Of a stretch of DNA of 64,000 nt, positions 17,075 through 25,937 are shown one piece after another. Under the pieces are notes generated by a model. The model was not told where the DNA came from, did no database searches, and was given only the letters and a program-made list of their open reading frames with translations. The number at the start of each line of letters is the position of its first letter. The first letter of the stretch is position 1. This DNA comes from Rothia sp035916755. Lineage in GTDB: Bacteria; Actinomycetota; Actinomycetes; Actinomycetales; Micrococcaceae. The translations under genes and the position numbers were made by a program. Location of the stretch: positions 124,001 through 188,000 of the forward strand of contig NZ_JAYWIX010000005.1 of assembly GCF_035916755.1 (NCBI RefSeq). Direction: 5' to 3'.

Positions 17075-17611
17075 CTAGGTGGCGGGAAAGAAGAGGGCGA
17101 TAGTGGTACCGAGCAACATGAAGGGGCCGAAGGCTATATGGGTTCGGCCTGTAGCCCGACGAGTCAGTATGAGCGTTAGAGAATATAGGCCGCCGGTCAG
17201 AAAAATGAGCAGGTTACCCCAGAGCAGGTTCAGGGGTGAGAAATAGGCGAGCAAAAGACCTAGAACTCCTGCCAGTTTTACATCACCCAGACCTAGTGCC
17301 CCGCGGGATGCCAGGCGCATGAGCGCATACAAGCCAAACATCACCGCTGCCCCGTAGGCAGTCTGCCGCGCTTGAGCAAAGGGGTCGGGGGCCACCAGCA
17401 CGATGGACCCGAAAAGAGGTAGGCCCACCAGGGCATAGAGCGGTAGAACAATACGGTCGGGCAGACGGTGCTCGCGCACATCAATAACCCACAGCCGGAC
17501 CGCTGCCACCAGGTAGCACACCAACACCCAGACCAAAAGCAGGGCAGCCAAGACAGCCTGCCAACGTCCGCCCAGCCCTTCTTCCGCTAGGCTATATATC
17601 TGTTCGAGCAT
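17075..17611 (-). CDS. A24-family prepilin peptidase, peptidase domain only
   Basis: 178 residues with about six membrane segments. The two aspartates of this aspartic protease family are present: one in IDVREHRLPD and one in GLGDVKL (the GxGD motif). The N-terminal methyltransferase domain with its cysteine pairs, found in longer PilD/GspO proteins, is absent, as in short TadV/ComC-like forms. It would cleave type IV pilin-like leader peptides at the membrane. No pilin or assembly ATPase gene is in the window. It starts 17 bases after the isoprenyl transferase stop and is likely cotranscribed. Confidence 0.87.
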   Translation of the reverse strand: MLEQIYSLAEEGLGGRWQAVLAALLLVWVLVCYLVAAVRLWVIDVREHRLPDRIVLPLYALVGLPLFGSIVLVAPDPFAQARQTAYGAAVMFGLYALMRLASRGALGLGDVKLAGVLGLLLAYFSPLNLLWGNLLIFLTGGLYSLTLILTRRATGRTHIAFGPFMLLGTTIALFFPAT

Positions 17612-17628
17612 AGCCGCCCCGGCTAGTC

Positions 17629-18390
17629 TTAGGAGCCGAACCGGCGCTGACGCTGAGCGTAATCGCGCAGGGCCCGCAAGAAATCAACCCGGCGGAAGTC
17701 AGGCCACAGGGCCTCGCAAAAATAAAACTCGGAGTAGGCCGACTGCCAGGTCATAAAGCCCGAAAGGCGCTGCTCCCCCGAGGTCCGAATCAGCAGGTCC
17801 GGGTCGGGCATACCGCTGGTGTAAAGATGGCGGGAAATATCGTCACTGGTCAGACTCGAAGCGATTTCTTCGAGACTCCGGCCGGAGGCTTCCGCCTCAC
17901 GCAGCAGGCCGCGCACCGCGTCCGTAATCTCCTGACGCCCGCCATACCCAACAGCGATGTTCACCTGCAGGCTACTGACCGCCGCTGTTTCATCAACAGC
18001 GACCTCAAAAGCAGAGCGCAGACTCGCTGGCAGGGATTCCAGCTGCCCCACCGGGCGAACCCGGGCCAGGCCGCTAGCGGTCAGACGCCCCACGAACCCC
18101 TCAATGACCTCAACCAGGTCATTCAGCTCGTCGCTACTGCGCTTCAGGTTCTCGGTAGACAGCATGTAGAGAGTCACCATCGGAATCTTCAATTCCGTGC
18201 ACCAGCCCAGGAACTCAATGATGCGGGCAGCACCGGCCTCGTGGCCGTGCTTGGTGCTCTCCCCCAGCAGGGCAGCCCAGCGGCGGTTACCATCGACCAG
18301 CACACCGATGTGCTGGGGCAGTTTCTCCGTTGGAATCGCAGAAATCAGTGACCGCTCATACACCGTGTACAGTGGCTGCGGTAGCTTCAT
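17629..18390 (-). CDS. Isoprenyl (cis-prenyl) transferase, UppS family
   Basis: 253 residues. It condenses isopentenyl diphosphate into cis-polyprenyl diphosphate, the lipid carrier for wall and mannosylation precursors. The substrate motif is VDGNRRWA near the N terminus, with TLYMLSTENLKR and the C-terminal RTSGEQRLSGFM and SEFYF motifs that bind the pyrophosphate. Actinobacteria often have two such enzymes, one making short chains; which this is cannot be decided here. Start ATG 18390 follows AGGAGC. It is divergent from the hemolysin III gene. Confidence 0.93.
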   Translation of the reverse strand: MKLPQPLYTVYERSLISAIPTEKLPQHIGVLVDGNRRWAALLGESTKHGHEAGAARIIEFLGWCTELKIPMVTLYMLSTENLKRSSDELNDLVEVIEGFVGRLTASGLARVRPVGQLESLPASLRSAFEVAVDETAAVSSLQVNIAVGYGGRQEITDAVRGLLREAEASGRSLEEIASSLTSDDISRHLYTSGMPDPDLLIRTSGEQRLSGFMTWQSAYSEFYFCEALWPDFRRVDFLRALRDYAQRQRRFGS

Positions 18391-18581
18391 GTGCTGCTCC
18401 TAGTTGTAGGGTCGCAGGTTGTCTTTACCCTGCTCATTCTACCTGCAAGGCGAGCTCGGGCAGGCCCCTGTCCTCCTCTGCGCAGGTGGGCGGACGCGTC
18501 CGCCCCGGCTCCCTGCCCGTCATTTCAGCTTCTAGCTACCCCCCCTAGACCGCGCTTATTTTGAACTGCCATACTAAATAT

Positions 18582-19322
18582 ATGGCTTCACGTGTTCACC
18601 GCTCCCAGACCTACGGTTCATCAGCCGCACCCCACCAGGGCGTGCTTGACCGACTGACCGACGTGCAACGCGAAATCATCGATTTCTACCGCGAGAACGG
18701 TAAGCCCCTGCTGCGCGGCTGGATTCATGCGGGTTTCGCGCCCGTCGCCTTTATCGCCGGCATCGTGCTCATCGCCCTCTCTGGCGGGGGCCTGGTGGGC
18801 ATCGGGTGCGCCATATTTGCTCTCACCGGCGTCCTGCTCTTTGGCATCTCCGGTATCTACCACCGCGGTTTCTGGTCAGCCAGGGCTCGCATGCTCCTCA
18901 AGCGACTCGACCACGCTAATATCACCCTGCTCATTGCGGGCACCTATACCCCGGTAGCCCTAACCCTCCTCGAGGGCACCCAGCAGGCCATCCTGCTCTG
19001 GAGCATCTGGGGCTGTGCCCTCTCCGTCACTCTCTTTAGGGTCTTCTGGACCGGAGCCCCCCGCTGGCTCTACACCCCCATCTACGTTGTCATGGGCCTG
19101 ATGGCGGTCTTCTACCTGGGCGACTTCTGGCAGGTCTCTCCCGTCGCCACCGTACTCATCGCCACCGGCGGAGCTAGCTACATCATCGGCGCCGTCTTCT
19201 ACGGCACCAAACGCCCTACCATGGCCCCGCAGGTCTTCGGCTTCCACGAGCTCTTCCACGTCTTTACCGTGCTCGGCTTTATCCAGCACTACATCGCCGT
19301 GATGTTCTGCATCTTTGTATAG
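18582..19322 (+). CDS. Hemolysin III (PAQR/YqfA) family membrane protein
   Basis: 246 residues from ATG 18582, with seven membrane segments. The family's metal-binding residues appear as GIYHRGFW in the first half and FHELFHVFTVLGF in the last segment, with HANITLLIAGTYTP between. Despite the name, function is uncertain; some members affect membrane homeostasis. A TTG at 18561 extends the frame, but CATACT lies six bases before the ATG, suggesting a leaderless start. Divergent from uppS, a conserved arrangement in actinobacteria. Confidence 0.88.
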   Translation: MASRVHRSQTYGSSAAPHQGVLDRLTDVQREIIDFYRENGKPLLRGWIHAGFAPVAFIAGIVLIALSGGGLVGIGCAIFALTGVLLFGISGIYHRGFWSARARMLLKRLDHANITLLIAGTYTPVALTLLEGTQQAILLWSIWGCALSVTLFRVFWTGAPRWLYTPIYVVMGLMAVFYLGDFWQVSPVATVLIATGGASYIIGAVFYGTKRPTMAPQVFGFHELFHVFTVLGFIQHYIAVMFCIFV

Positions 19323-19345
19323 GCGCACCCGTGACCTTTAAACTA

Positions 19346-19379
19346 AAGGACGCCGCACCCGGCCGGGTGCGGCGTCCTT
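19346..19379. terminator. Bidirectional terminator after the hemolysin III gene
   Basis: Perfect 15-bp stem AAGGACGCCGCACCC with its complement and GGCC loop, followed by ATTTTCT on the plus strand. It separates convergent genes. Confidence 0.88.
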
Positions 19380-19400
19380 ATTTTCTCTTCCCTCAAGAAC

Positions 19401-19745
19401 CTAGTGGGGGCGGCGCAGGTGGTCCTGAGCCACCACGGCCTCATCGCGCACGGTGGCGTGCACGGGCTCCTCGGTTTTCCCCTGGGCCGCAGCCTCAGCA
19501 GCCGCCCGCTCCTCAGCCTCACGAGCAATAGCGTATTCGCTCCGGTAGCGCAGACGGCGAGCGCGACGGGTCAAATCAAGCCCCAGCAGCACGATGGCGA
19601 TGGCCAGGCAGAAGGTGACTATGAAGCCCACGATGCCGGGTGAGCCGCGGAAGGACCCGTCGGGGTTGACCGTGGTAATGACGGTGGGGGTCGCTTCGGC
19701 TGCAAGGATCGTAAGTGATGGAGGGATCAGGGCTAACACGGTCAC
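19401..19745 (-). CDS. Small membrane protein of unknown function, downstream of mca
   Basis: 114 residues. Two hydrophobic segments are seen, one near the N terminus (TVLALIPPSLTILAAEA, possibly a signal peptide) and one at about 38-60 (VGFIVTFCLAIAIVLLGLDL), followed by an Arg-rich and then Ala/Glu-rich cytoplasmic tail that may form a coiled coil. It lies about 100 bases downstream of mca on the same strand; small membrane proteins in this place are common in related genomes. I do not recognise a named family. Confidence 0.7.
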   Translation of the reverse strand: MTVLALIPPSLTILAAEATPTVITTVNPDGSFRGSPGIVGFIVTFCLAIAIVLLGLDLTRRARRLRYRSEYAIAREAEERAAAEAAAQGKTEEPVHATVRDEAVVAQDHLRRPH

Positions 19746-19843
19746 GGCTTCCTCTGGTCTTGGGTGCAGGGCTTTATCTGGGCGCTGGCCTAGCTGGGCA
19801 TGTAGTCCCCATTGTACGCGGTGGGGCTGGGCCTTTCCTGTCT

Positions 19844-20803
19844 TTAGGAGTGGTAGTCGATGCCGGTGGAGAAGCAGGTTTCGGGCAGTTCACTCTCAAC
19901 GCGGCTTTGGGCCAGTACATAGTCTTCGAAGGGCCAGATTTTACGCTGGATCTCGGGGGAAACAGCGAAGAAGAGGGAGTCGGGAGCTACCTGGGAGCGG
20001 TGGGCGAGCAAGGCCGCGTCGCGCTTTTCGAAGTAGTCTACTGAGGAGATGCGGGTGGTGGTCTGGTGGCGGGAAACCGGCGGACGGTGGCCCTCAATGT
20101 CTTCTTCCATCGACATAGCAATCCACTGGGCGAAGGGGGATTCGAGGCCGGCACCTTCGAGGTAGCTGTGGAAGGCCATGACTCGGTCAAAGTTGAAGGC
20201 GCGGTCGTAGTAGATTTTTGAGACCTGCCAGGGCTCGCCGGTGCCGGGGTAGGTGTCTGCGTCCCCTGCCTTCTCAAAAGCCTCTACGGAGACCCGGTGG
20301 GTCATGATGTGGTCGGGGTGGGGGTAGCCGCCGATTTCGTCGTAGGTGAGGATGACGTGGGGCTTGAAGTCACGCACCAGGCGCACGAGCGGGGCGGACG
20401 CCTGTTCAAGCGGCAGGCTAGCAAAGGAACCGTAGGGCAGCGGGGGCAGGGGGTCACCCTCTGGCAGGCCCGAATCGACGAAACCGATCCAGCGGTGCTC
20501 GATACCGAGAACCTCGGCTGCCTGCTTCATTTCGGCGCGGCGGACGCCTGCCAGGTCGCGGTGGGCGGCGGGGTTGCTGTTGACTGCCTCGTTGAGGATG
20601 TCGCCGCGCTCGCCACCGGTCATTGATGCCACCATGACGCGGGCCCCGCGGGCCACGTAGGCTGCCATGGTTGAGGCACCCTTTGAGGACTCATCATCGG
20701 GGTGGGCGTGGACCGCCAGAATACGCAGGCCGGTGTAGTCGTCCTTTAGCGGTGCTAGCAGGGATGGGTCAAAGCCGGGTGCGGGTGATTCAGTGTTGCT
20801 CAT
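19844..20803 (-). CDS. mca: Mycothiol S-conjugate amidase (Mca)
   Basis: About 319 residues from ATG 20803 (GGAG six bases upstream); the in-frame extension to 20890 looks non-coding. It hydrolyses mycothiol S-conjugates, releasing mercapturic acids for export, so it belongs to thiol-dependent detoxification. The zinc site of the PIG-L deacetylase fold is visible as AHPDDESSKG and YPHPDHIMTH. Its length and GGERGDILN block favour Mca over the related deacetylase MshB. Divergent from a DUF4307 gene, the standard actinobacterial layout. Confidence 0.93.
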   Translation of the reverse strand: MSNTESPAPGFDPSLLAPLKDDYTGLRILAVHAHPDDESSKGASTMAAYVARGARVMVASMTGGERGDILNEAVNSNPAAHRDLAGVRRAEMKQAAEVLGIEHRWIGFVDSGLPEGDPLPPLPYGSFASLPLEQASAPLVRLVRDFKPHVILTYDEIGGYPHPDHIMTHRVSVEAFEKAGDADTYPGTGEPWQVSKIYYDRAFNFDRVMAFHSYLEGAGLESPFAQWIAMSMEEDIEGHRPPVSRHQTTTRISSVDYFEKRDAALLAHRSQVAPDSLFFAVSPEIQRKIWPFEDYVLAQSRVESELPETCFSTGIDYHS

Positions 20804-20953
20804 GCAAAACTCCATTAGTGCGAAGGTGGCTCGAGTAATGTTTGGGGTATCGTAAATGAGGAGGAACCCGCATTCAAAGACACTGGTCAATTCTACCTGG
20901 CGTGGTGGGGCTCCTCGTTTTCTCTATTACCCCGTATGAAAGGTGTGGGCTTG

Positions 20954-21364
20954 ATGACCGCCCCTGACCTATCTGCCCGTTACGGCACCGTCCGCCAGCG
21001 CCGGCCCCTGCCCCAGTGGTTCTGGTATGCACTGGCCCTGGTAGCGGTACTTGTGGGGGGCGCCTTTGTGTTCTGGGTGCAGGCTGACTCCAGCGACGAG
21101 CCCACCGGCCGCGACGTTGGCTTTACCCTGACCAGTGCCGACGAAGTCTCAGTAACCTTTGAGGTCAGCAAACGGGTCGAAGATACCGCGGTCTGCGCGG
21201 TCAAGGCCCTCAACACCGCAGGTGCCCCCGTCGGCTGGAAGGAAGTCGCCATTGGCCCCTACGCCGATGAAAACGGCAACGGCATTTCGGTGCAGACCGT
21301 GCAGTTCAGGGTACTGGGCGAAGCAACCACAGCCACCGTCGATAGCTGCTGGAAAGTTGACTAA
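20954..21364 (+). CDS. DUF4307 family single-pass membrane protein
   Basis: 136 residues from ATG 20954, which has GAAAGG upstream; ATG 20936 is an alternative. A short basic cytoplasmic part is followed by one membrane segment (WFWYALALVAVLVGGAFVFWV) and an external beta-rich domain with two cysteines (AVCAVKAL and SCWKV) that may pair. Function unknown; the gene stands opposite mca across actinobacteria, suggesting an envelope or thiol-related role only by association. Confidence 0.85.
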   Translation: MTAPDLSARYGTVRQRRPLPQWFWYALALVAVLVGGAFVFWVQADSSDEPTGRDVGFTLTSADEVSVTFEVSKRVEDTAVCAVKALNTAGAPVGWKEVAIGPYADENGNGISVQTVQFRVLGEATTATVDSCWKVD

Positions 21365-21520
21365 TTCCCTTTCTCTCTAGGGGTAAAGTTAGGGAGCTTA
21401 CCCCGCCTATGGGTAGACTAGGCTCACGACTGACCTTTTACACGGGGCATTCCGCTCCGTCCGCCCCCCACGGTCCCCAGCCACACCGGCTGCGGGGCCT
21501 TGCTTACAAGGAGTAAACAC

Positions 21521-22021
21521 ATGGCAGAAAACGAAGGCGCATGGCTCACTCAGGAGGCCTACGACAAGCTCAAGGCTGAGCTTGAGCACCTCTCAGGCCC
21601 CTACCGCCAGGAAATCATCGACCGTATCTCAGCAGCCCGCGACGAAGGCGACCTGAAGGAAAACGGCGGCTACCACGCAGCCCGCGAAGAGCAGGGCAAG
21701 AACGAGGGCCGTATCAAGCAGCTGCAGCACCTGCTCGAAACCGCCCAGGTCTCAGACAAGCCCGCAGCCGACGACGGCGTGGTTGAGCCCGGCATGGTCG
21801 TTGAAGCGAACATCGCGGGCAAGACCATGACTTTCCTGCTCGGTTCCCGCGAAGTAGCCGACACCCTGGTCGGCGGCACCGACCTGCAAGTCTTCTCCGA
21901 GAAGTCCCCCATGGGCGCCGCTATCAACGGCCACAAGGTAGGCGACGATCTCTCCTACGAAGCCCCCAACGGTAAGCAGATTCCCGTCAAGATCGTCTCT
22001 GCTAAGCCCTTCCAGGGCTAA
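21521..22021 (+). CDS. greA: Transcription elongation factor GreA
   Basis: 166 residues from ATG 21521 behind AAGGAG. GreA binds RNA polymerase and stimulates cleavage of backtracked transcripts. The N-terminal coiled coil has the acidic tip (SAARDEGDLKENGGYH), where acidic residues act in the polymerase active centre, and the C-terminal FKBP-like domain follows. Length is typical. A strong terminator and a palindromic repeat copy follow it. Confidence 0.96.
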   Translation: MAENEGAWLTQEAYDKLKAELEHLSGPYRQEIIDRISAARDEGDLKENGGYHAAREEQGKNEGRIKQLQHLLETAQVSDKPAADDGVVEPGMVVEANIAGKTMTFLLGSREVADTLVGGTDLQVFSEKSPMGAAINGHKVGDDLSYEAPNGKQIPVKIVSAKPFQG

Positions 22022-22041
22022 ACCTGCCCGCAGGCAGATAG

Positions 22042-22096
22042 ACCGAAGCCCGGGCGTCCTTCCTCCTTCTGTAGGGACGGACGCCCGGGCTTCGGT
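22042..22096. terminator. Bidirectional terminator after greA
   Basis: 18-bp stem starting ACCGAAGCCCGGGCGTCC with its exact complement, 19-base loop, followed by TTTACC on the plus strand. It lies just upstream of repeat copy 2. Confidence 0.8.
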
Positions 22097-22119
22097 TTAC
22101 CTTCAACGGCAGGATTCAG

Positions 22120-22227
22120 GCACAGGGATATTTGCCGGCAGCCTGCTGGCTCTCGGGGCTGGCGTGAATCACTTGTGAGCGCAGCGAACCGGTGAGAAGG
22201 TCGCAGGCAAAGGCACATATCCTGCGC
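22120..22227. repeat. Palindromic intergenic repeat, copy 2 (subtype A)
   Basis: The core includes GGGGCTGGCGTGAATC at 22155-22170, then TGTGAGCG and GCGAACC, as in copies 4 and 5. The outer arms (GCACAGGGATAT at 22120, ATATCCTGCGC at 22217) pair with one bulge, and an inner GCCTGC/GCAGGC pair follows. It lies between convergent greA and ilvA. Confidence 0.75.
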
Positions 22228-22243
22228 TTTAGCAATCTGCTCT

Positions 22244-23500
22244 TTAGTAGACCACGATCGGCTTATAGCCCTCAGCTTCTAGGGCCGCGATGACTTCCTG
22301 GCAGTGCTCTACACCCTTGGTTTCCATGTCGATGGTGATGGAAACATCGCCCATGGAGAGGGCGCCGCCCAGGCGGGTGTGGTCCACGCCGGTGACGTTG
22401 GCGTCGTGCTCCGAGATGATGCGGGAGATGGTGGTGAGCTCGCCGGGACGGTCGTTGAGCATGAGCTTGATGGTCATGTAGCGCCCCGCAGCAGACAGGC
22501 CTCGCTGAATCACCTTGAGCATAAGCATGGGGTCGATGTTGCCGCCCGAAAGTAGGCAAACCGTGGTGCCCAGGTCGCCGTACTTTTCTTTGAGGGAGCC
22601 GCTCATCAGCGCCGCTACAGAGACCGAGCCAGCCGGTTCAACGACCAGCTTGTTGCGTTCCATCAGGAAGATGAGGGCACGGGCAATTTCGTCTTCAGAG
22701 ACAGTGTGCACGTCGTCCACCAGGTTCTTGATGATGGTGAAAGGGAGCTGGCCGGGGCGGCCCACCGCGATACCGTCCGCAATGGTGGAGACCTTTTTCA
22801 GGGGCACCAGGGCGTCTGCTGCGAGGGAGGGCGGGTAGGCTGCCGCGTGCTCGGCCTGCACACCGATGATGCGGATCTTCTTGCCCAGTTTTTCTTCGAG
22901 CGAGCGCACCGCGATGGAGAGCCCGGCCAAGAGACCGCCGCCGCCGACGCCTACCAAGATGGTGTCGACGTCCGGGACCTGTTCCAGGATTTCTAGGCCC
23001 AGGGTGCCCTGGCCGGCGATGATGTCTTCGTTGTCGAAGGGGTGCACAAAGACAGCGCCGGTTTCTTCGGCGTAGCGTTTGGCTTCTGCAAGGGCTTCGT
23101 CCACGTTAACACCGTGTAGCACGACCTCGGCCCCGTGGCTGCGGGTCGCTGCGATCTTGGGCAGGGCCGCACCCTGGGGCATGTAGATGCGAGCCGCGAT
23201 GCCCAGGCGGGAAGCTGCCAGTGCCACGCCCTGGGCGTGGTTGCCTGCTGATGCTGCCACCACACCCACGGCTTTTTCAGCCTCGGTGAGCTTAGCCATG
23301 CGTACGTAGGCACCGCGCACCTTGAATGAGCCAGAGCGCTGCAGGTTCTCACATTTGAGGAAGACCTCGGAGCCAAGCTGCTCGCTCAGGGCGCGGGAGT
23401 GGGCTACGGGGGTGCGCTCAATGACGCCATCGAGCAGGCGGGCTGCGTCTTCAACCTGACTTAGGCTCACGGAGAGCTCTACCGGGGCGGGTGCTTGCAT
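22244..23500 (-). CDS. ilvA: Threonine ammonia-lyase (threonine dehydratase)
   Basis: 418 residues. A PLP enzyme converting threonine to 2-oxobutanoate, first step to isoleucine. The PLP lysine is in GSFKVRGA, the phosphate-binding loop is GVGGGGLLAG, and a single ACT-type regulatory domain occupies about 330-418 (LMLNDRPGELTTISRII). The single ACT domain marks the shorter IlvA type, so feedback control may differ from that of two-ACT enzymes. It starts 17 bases after the AI-2E permease stop on the same strand. Confidence 0.93.
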   Translation of the reverse strand: MQAPAPVELSVSLSQVEDAARLLDGVIERTPVAHSRALSEQLGSEVFLKCENLQRSGSFKVRGAYVRMAKLTEAEKAVGVVAASAGNHAQGVALAASRLGIAARIYMPQGAALPKIAATRSHGAEVVLHGVNVDEALAEAKRYAEETGAVFVHPFDNEDIIAGQGTLGLEILEQVPDVDTILVGVGGGGLLAGLSIAVRSLEEKLGKKIRIIGVQAEHAAAYPPSLAADALVPLKKVSTIADGIAVGRPGQLPFTIIKNLVDDVHTVSEDEIARALIFLMERNKLVVEPAGSVSVAALMSGSLKEKYGDLGTTVCLLSGGNIDPMLMLKVIQRGLSAAGRYMTIKLMLNDRPGELTTISRIISEHDANVTGVDHTRLGGALSMGDVSITIDMETKGVEHCQEVIAALEAEGYKPIVVY

Positions 23501-23517
23501 CGTTACCTCGTCTTGTC

Positions 23518-24771
23518 TTATTTCTGGGCACCGTTGTTGATGGCTTCGAGGGCGTCTTCGTCGACCTTTTCGGCTTCCTTGATGCGCTCTAGGCGTTCCT
23601 TGACCTTCTCAGCGATAGCCTTTTTCTCGCGTCGGCGTTGTTCGTGCGGGTAGAGGAACTCTTCTTCACGGATATCGGGGTCGTGTTCCCACTCGCGGCC
23701 AGCTAGGTACCTGATAACGGTGTTGAGCACTGCCAGGACGGGTACGGCGAAGAGGGCGCCGACAATGCCGTAGAGCATGGAGCCGGCAACCACCACGATA
23801 ACAACGGCCAGGGGGTGCAGGGCTACGGCCTTACCCATGACCAGGGGTTGCAGGATGTTGGATTCAACCTGCTGCACAATTAGCACCATGGCCAGCATGA
23901 TGAGTGCGTTGACCAGGCCGTTGGCGACCAGGGCCAGCAGGACGGCGATAACGCCAGTCAGCAGTGCACCCACCACGGGGATGAAGGAACCCAGGAAGAC
24001 CAGGACGCCCAGGGGCAGGGCCAGGGGGACACCCAGGAAGAAGGCGGAGAGACCGATACCAACGGCATCAACCGCTGCCACAAAGACCTGAACACGCACG
24101 TAGGAGACCAGGGACTTCCAGCCGCGGCGGCCAGCACCGTTTACAGCGCGGCGGGCGTTGCGGGGGAAAAGCTTGACGATAAAGAGCCAGATCTTCTCGC
24201 CTTCCATGAGGAAGAAGATCAGGGTAAAGAGCACGATCACCATGCCGGTGCCGATATCGGCTGCAGTAGAACCTACACTGGCCACGCCGTTGAGAATACT
24301 GGACGTATTGTCCTGCAAGGTGGTGACCAGCTGGCTGATGTACTGGTCAATCTTGTCTGCCCCCAGGTCGATGGGCAGGTTATTGAGCATGGCTACAATC
24401 TGGTTCCAGCCCTCAACCACCTGGTCTGAGAGGGACGAGAAGCCTGCGGTGAGCTGCTGGCCAACCAGGGCGAGTAGACCCACGACAGCCGCAATCAGGC
24501 CGACTTCGGTAATTGCGGTGGCAATACCGGCGTGGATACGGTTACGGCGGAGGAAGTAGACCACCGGCGACATCAGGCCAGCAAGCAGAGCCGCAATCAT
24601 AATCGAAATGACGATGAGGGAGATCTTAGCCAGCATCCAGTAGAGGGCTGCGGCCGCGATGCCCACAATCATTAGACGCCAGGACCAGGCCGCTGCAATC
24701 TGCAGGGCAAAGGGCACCTGACGGTCAGATGCGGTCGGCCGGGCAGGGGGTTCAGAAATAGTGACACTCAT
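23518..24771 (-). CDS. AI-2E transporter family (UPF0118) permease
   Basis: 417 residues from ATG 24771. The frame extends to 24864 but that part overlaps a promoter-like region. About eight membrane segments are arranged as a pair, a large central loop, then the rest, with the family's PLALPLGVLVFLGSFIP and YGIVGALFAVPV stretches. Some members export AI-2 and others are Na+/H+ antiporters, so the substrate is unknown. The C-terminal ~65 residues are highly charged and probably form a coiled coil. Confidence 0.88.
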   Translation of the reverse strand: MSVTISEPPARPTASDRQVPFALQIAAAWSWRLMIVGIAAAALYWMLAKISLIVISIMIAALLAGLMSPVVYFLRRNRIHAGIATAITEVGLIAAVVGLLALVGQQLTAGFSSLSDQVVEGWNQIVAMLNNLPIDLGADKIDQYISQLVTTLQDNTSSILNGVASVGSTAADIGTGMVIVLFTLIFFLMEGEKIWLFIVKLFPRNARRAVNGAGRRGWKSLVSYVRVQVFVAAVDAVGIGLSAFFLGVPLALPLGVLVFLGSFIPVVGALLTGVIAVLLALVANGLVNALIMLAMVLIVQQVESNILQPLVMGKAVALHPLAVVIVVVAGSMLYGIVGALFAVPVLAVLNTVIRYLAGREWEHDPDIREEEFLYPHEQRRREKKAIAEKVKERLERIKEAEKVDEDALEAINNGAQK

Positions 24772-24844
24772 ACTTTCTATCTTCCCACGTTTCCTTACTA
24801 TCTGCCCCGAGCTAGCTCGTATCCCGGGCACAAGCGTGATGAAA

Positions 24845-24886
24845 CTCGCCCGGGGCAGAAGCACAGTTGCTTCTGCCCCGGGCGAG
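24845..24886 (-). terminator. Terminator after the Bax-inhibitor-like gene
   Basis: Perfect 19-bp stem starting CTCGCCCGGGGCAGAAGCA, with a four-base loop. It lies between the BI-1-like and AI-2E genes; on the minus strand TTTCATC follows. Confidence 0.75.
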
Positions 24887-24922
24887 GGTTCTATCTCTAG
24901 CGCTCTAGGAAGAGTCTAGGTT

Positions 24923-25825
24923 TTAGTCGTCGGCCATAGCGCGAACGTAGTAGAGAATACGCAGAATCTCGATGTAGAGCCAGACCAGTGATACGATCAG
25001 GCCGAAGGCGATACGCCATGATTCGCGCTCAGGAGCACCCATCTTGATAGCTTCAGAGGCGTGGGTGAAGTCGAGCAGCAGGGAGTAGGTGGCCAGCAGG
25101 ACGGCAAAGAGACCGATAATCAGGCCCAGGGGGATGCCCATAACCTCAACGCCGCGTGCGTTGAAGCCGAAGAAGAGTGAGGCTACGAGGTTGATGAGGC
25201 AGAAGACAGCGTAGGAAATCGTCGCAATCATAAAGAAGCGGGTCATCTTGGGGGTTGCCCGCACCTTACCGGAGCTATAGAGCGCCAGGATAGTTGCAAA
25301 TACAATGACGGTCGCCATCACAGCCTGAAGCACGATACCGGGGTAGGAGGCCTCGAACATGCGAGAGATACCGCCAACCAGCAGACCTTCCATGACCGAG
25401 TAGGTCATAACCAGGGCAGGTGAGACCTTCTTCTTCAGGGCGTTGACGAAGCCCAGTACCAGGCCGCCGATGAAACCAACGAACATGAGAATGGGCATGT
25501 ACCAGGCGAGTACAGCGCCCACCACGACCAGACCCAGGTTCAGGCCGGTCTTCATGATGATGTCGTTGATGGTGATGCGGTTGGTATCGACGGGGCCAGC
25601 GGTACCGACGTTGTACATGTCGTTGAGCTGGCCAGCTGATACCTGCTGGTTCTCGTACCCGTAGGGGGCCTGCTGGGTGTAGCTACCCTGCTGGTAGGTT
25701 CCGTAGGGGGTCTGGGGCTGCTGGCCGTAGGGGTTGGCGGTGGTAGTGCCGCCAGCACCGAACTGTCCGAAGCGGGGGTCGCCAGCGGGCTTAGTCATGT
25801 TGTTGATCAGGGGGTTACCTGCCAC
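24923..25825 (-). CDS. Bax inhibitor-1/YccA-like membrane protein
   Basis: 300 residues. The N-terminal ~85 residues are Gly/Gln/Tyr/Pro-rich and disordered; seven membrane segments follow. The C-terminal half shows DFTHASEAIKMGAP and ESWRIAFGLIVSLVWLYIEIL, typical of the actinobacterial branch of this family. Bacterial relatives are pH-sensitive calcium leak channels, though function here is unproven. GTG start 25825 follows TAGGAG. Confidence 0.88.
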   Translation of the reverse strand: MAGNPLINNMTKPAGDPRFGQFGAGGTTTANPYGQQPQTPYGTYQQGSYTQQAPYGYENQQVSAGQLNDMYNVGTAGPVDTNRITINDIIMKTGLNLGLVVVGAVLAWYMPILMFVGFIGGLVLGFVNALKKKVSPALVMTYSVMEGLLVGGISRMFEASYPGIVLQAVMATVIVFATILALYSSGKVRATPKMTRFFMIATISYAVFCLINLVASLFFGFNARGVEVMGIPLGLIIGLFAVLLATYSLLLDFTHASEAIKMGAPERESWRIAFGLIVSLVWLYIEILRILYYVRAMADD

Positions 25826-25937
25826 GGCTGTTGTCTCCTAGTGGTAATAAGTAGTCGTGGTAAAAGTTTTGTACTCTACCCTACCGAATCTTGGCCGGCT
25901 TTTCTTCCCGTTTTTCTCAGGGCGTGAGAGGCTGGGA

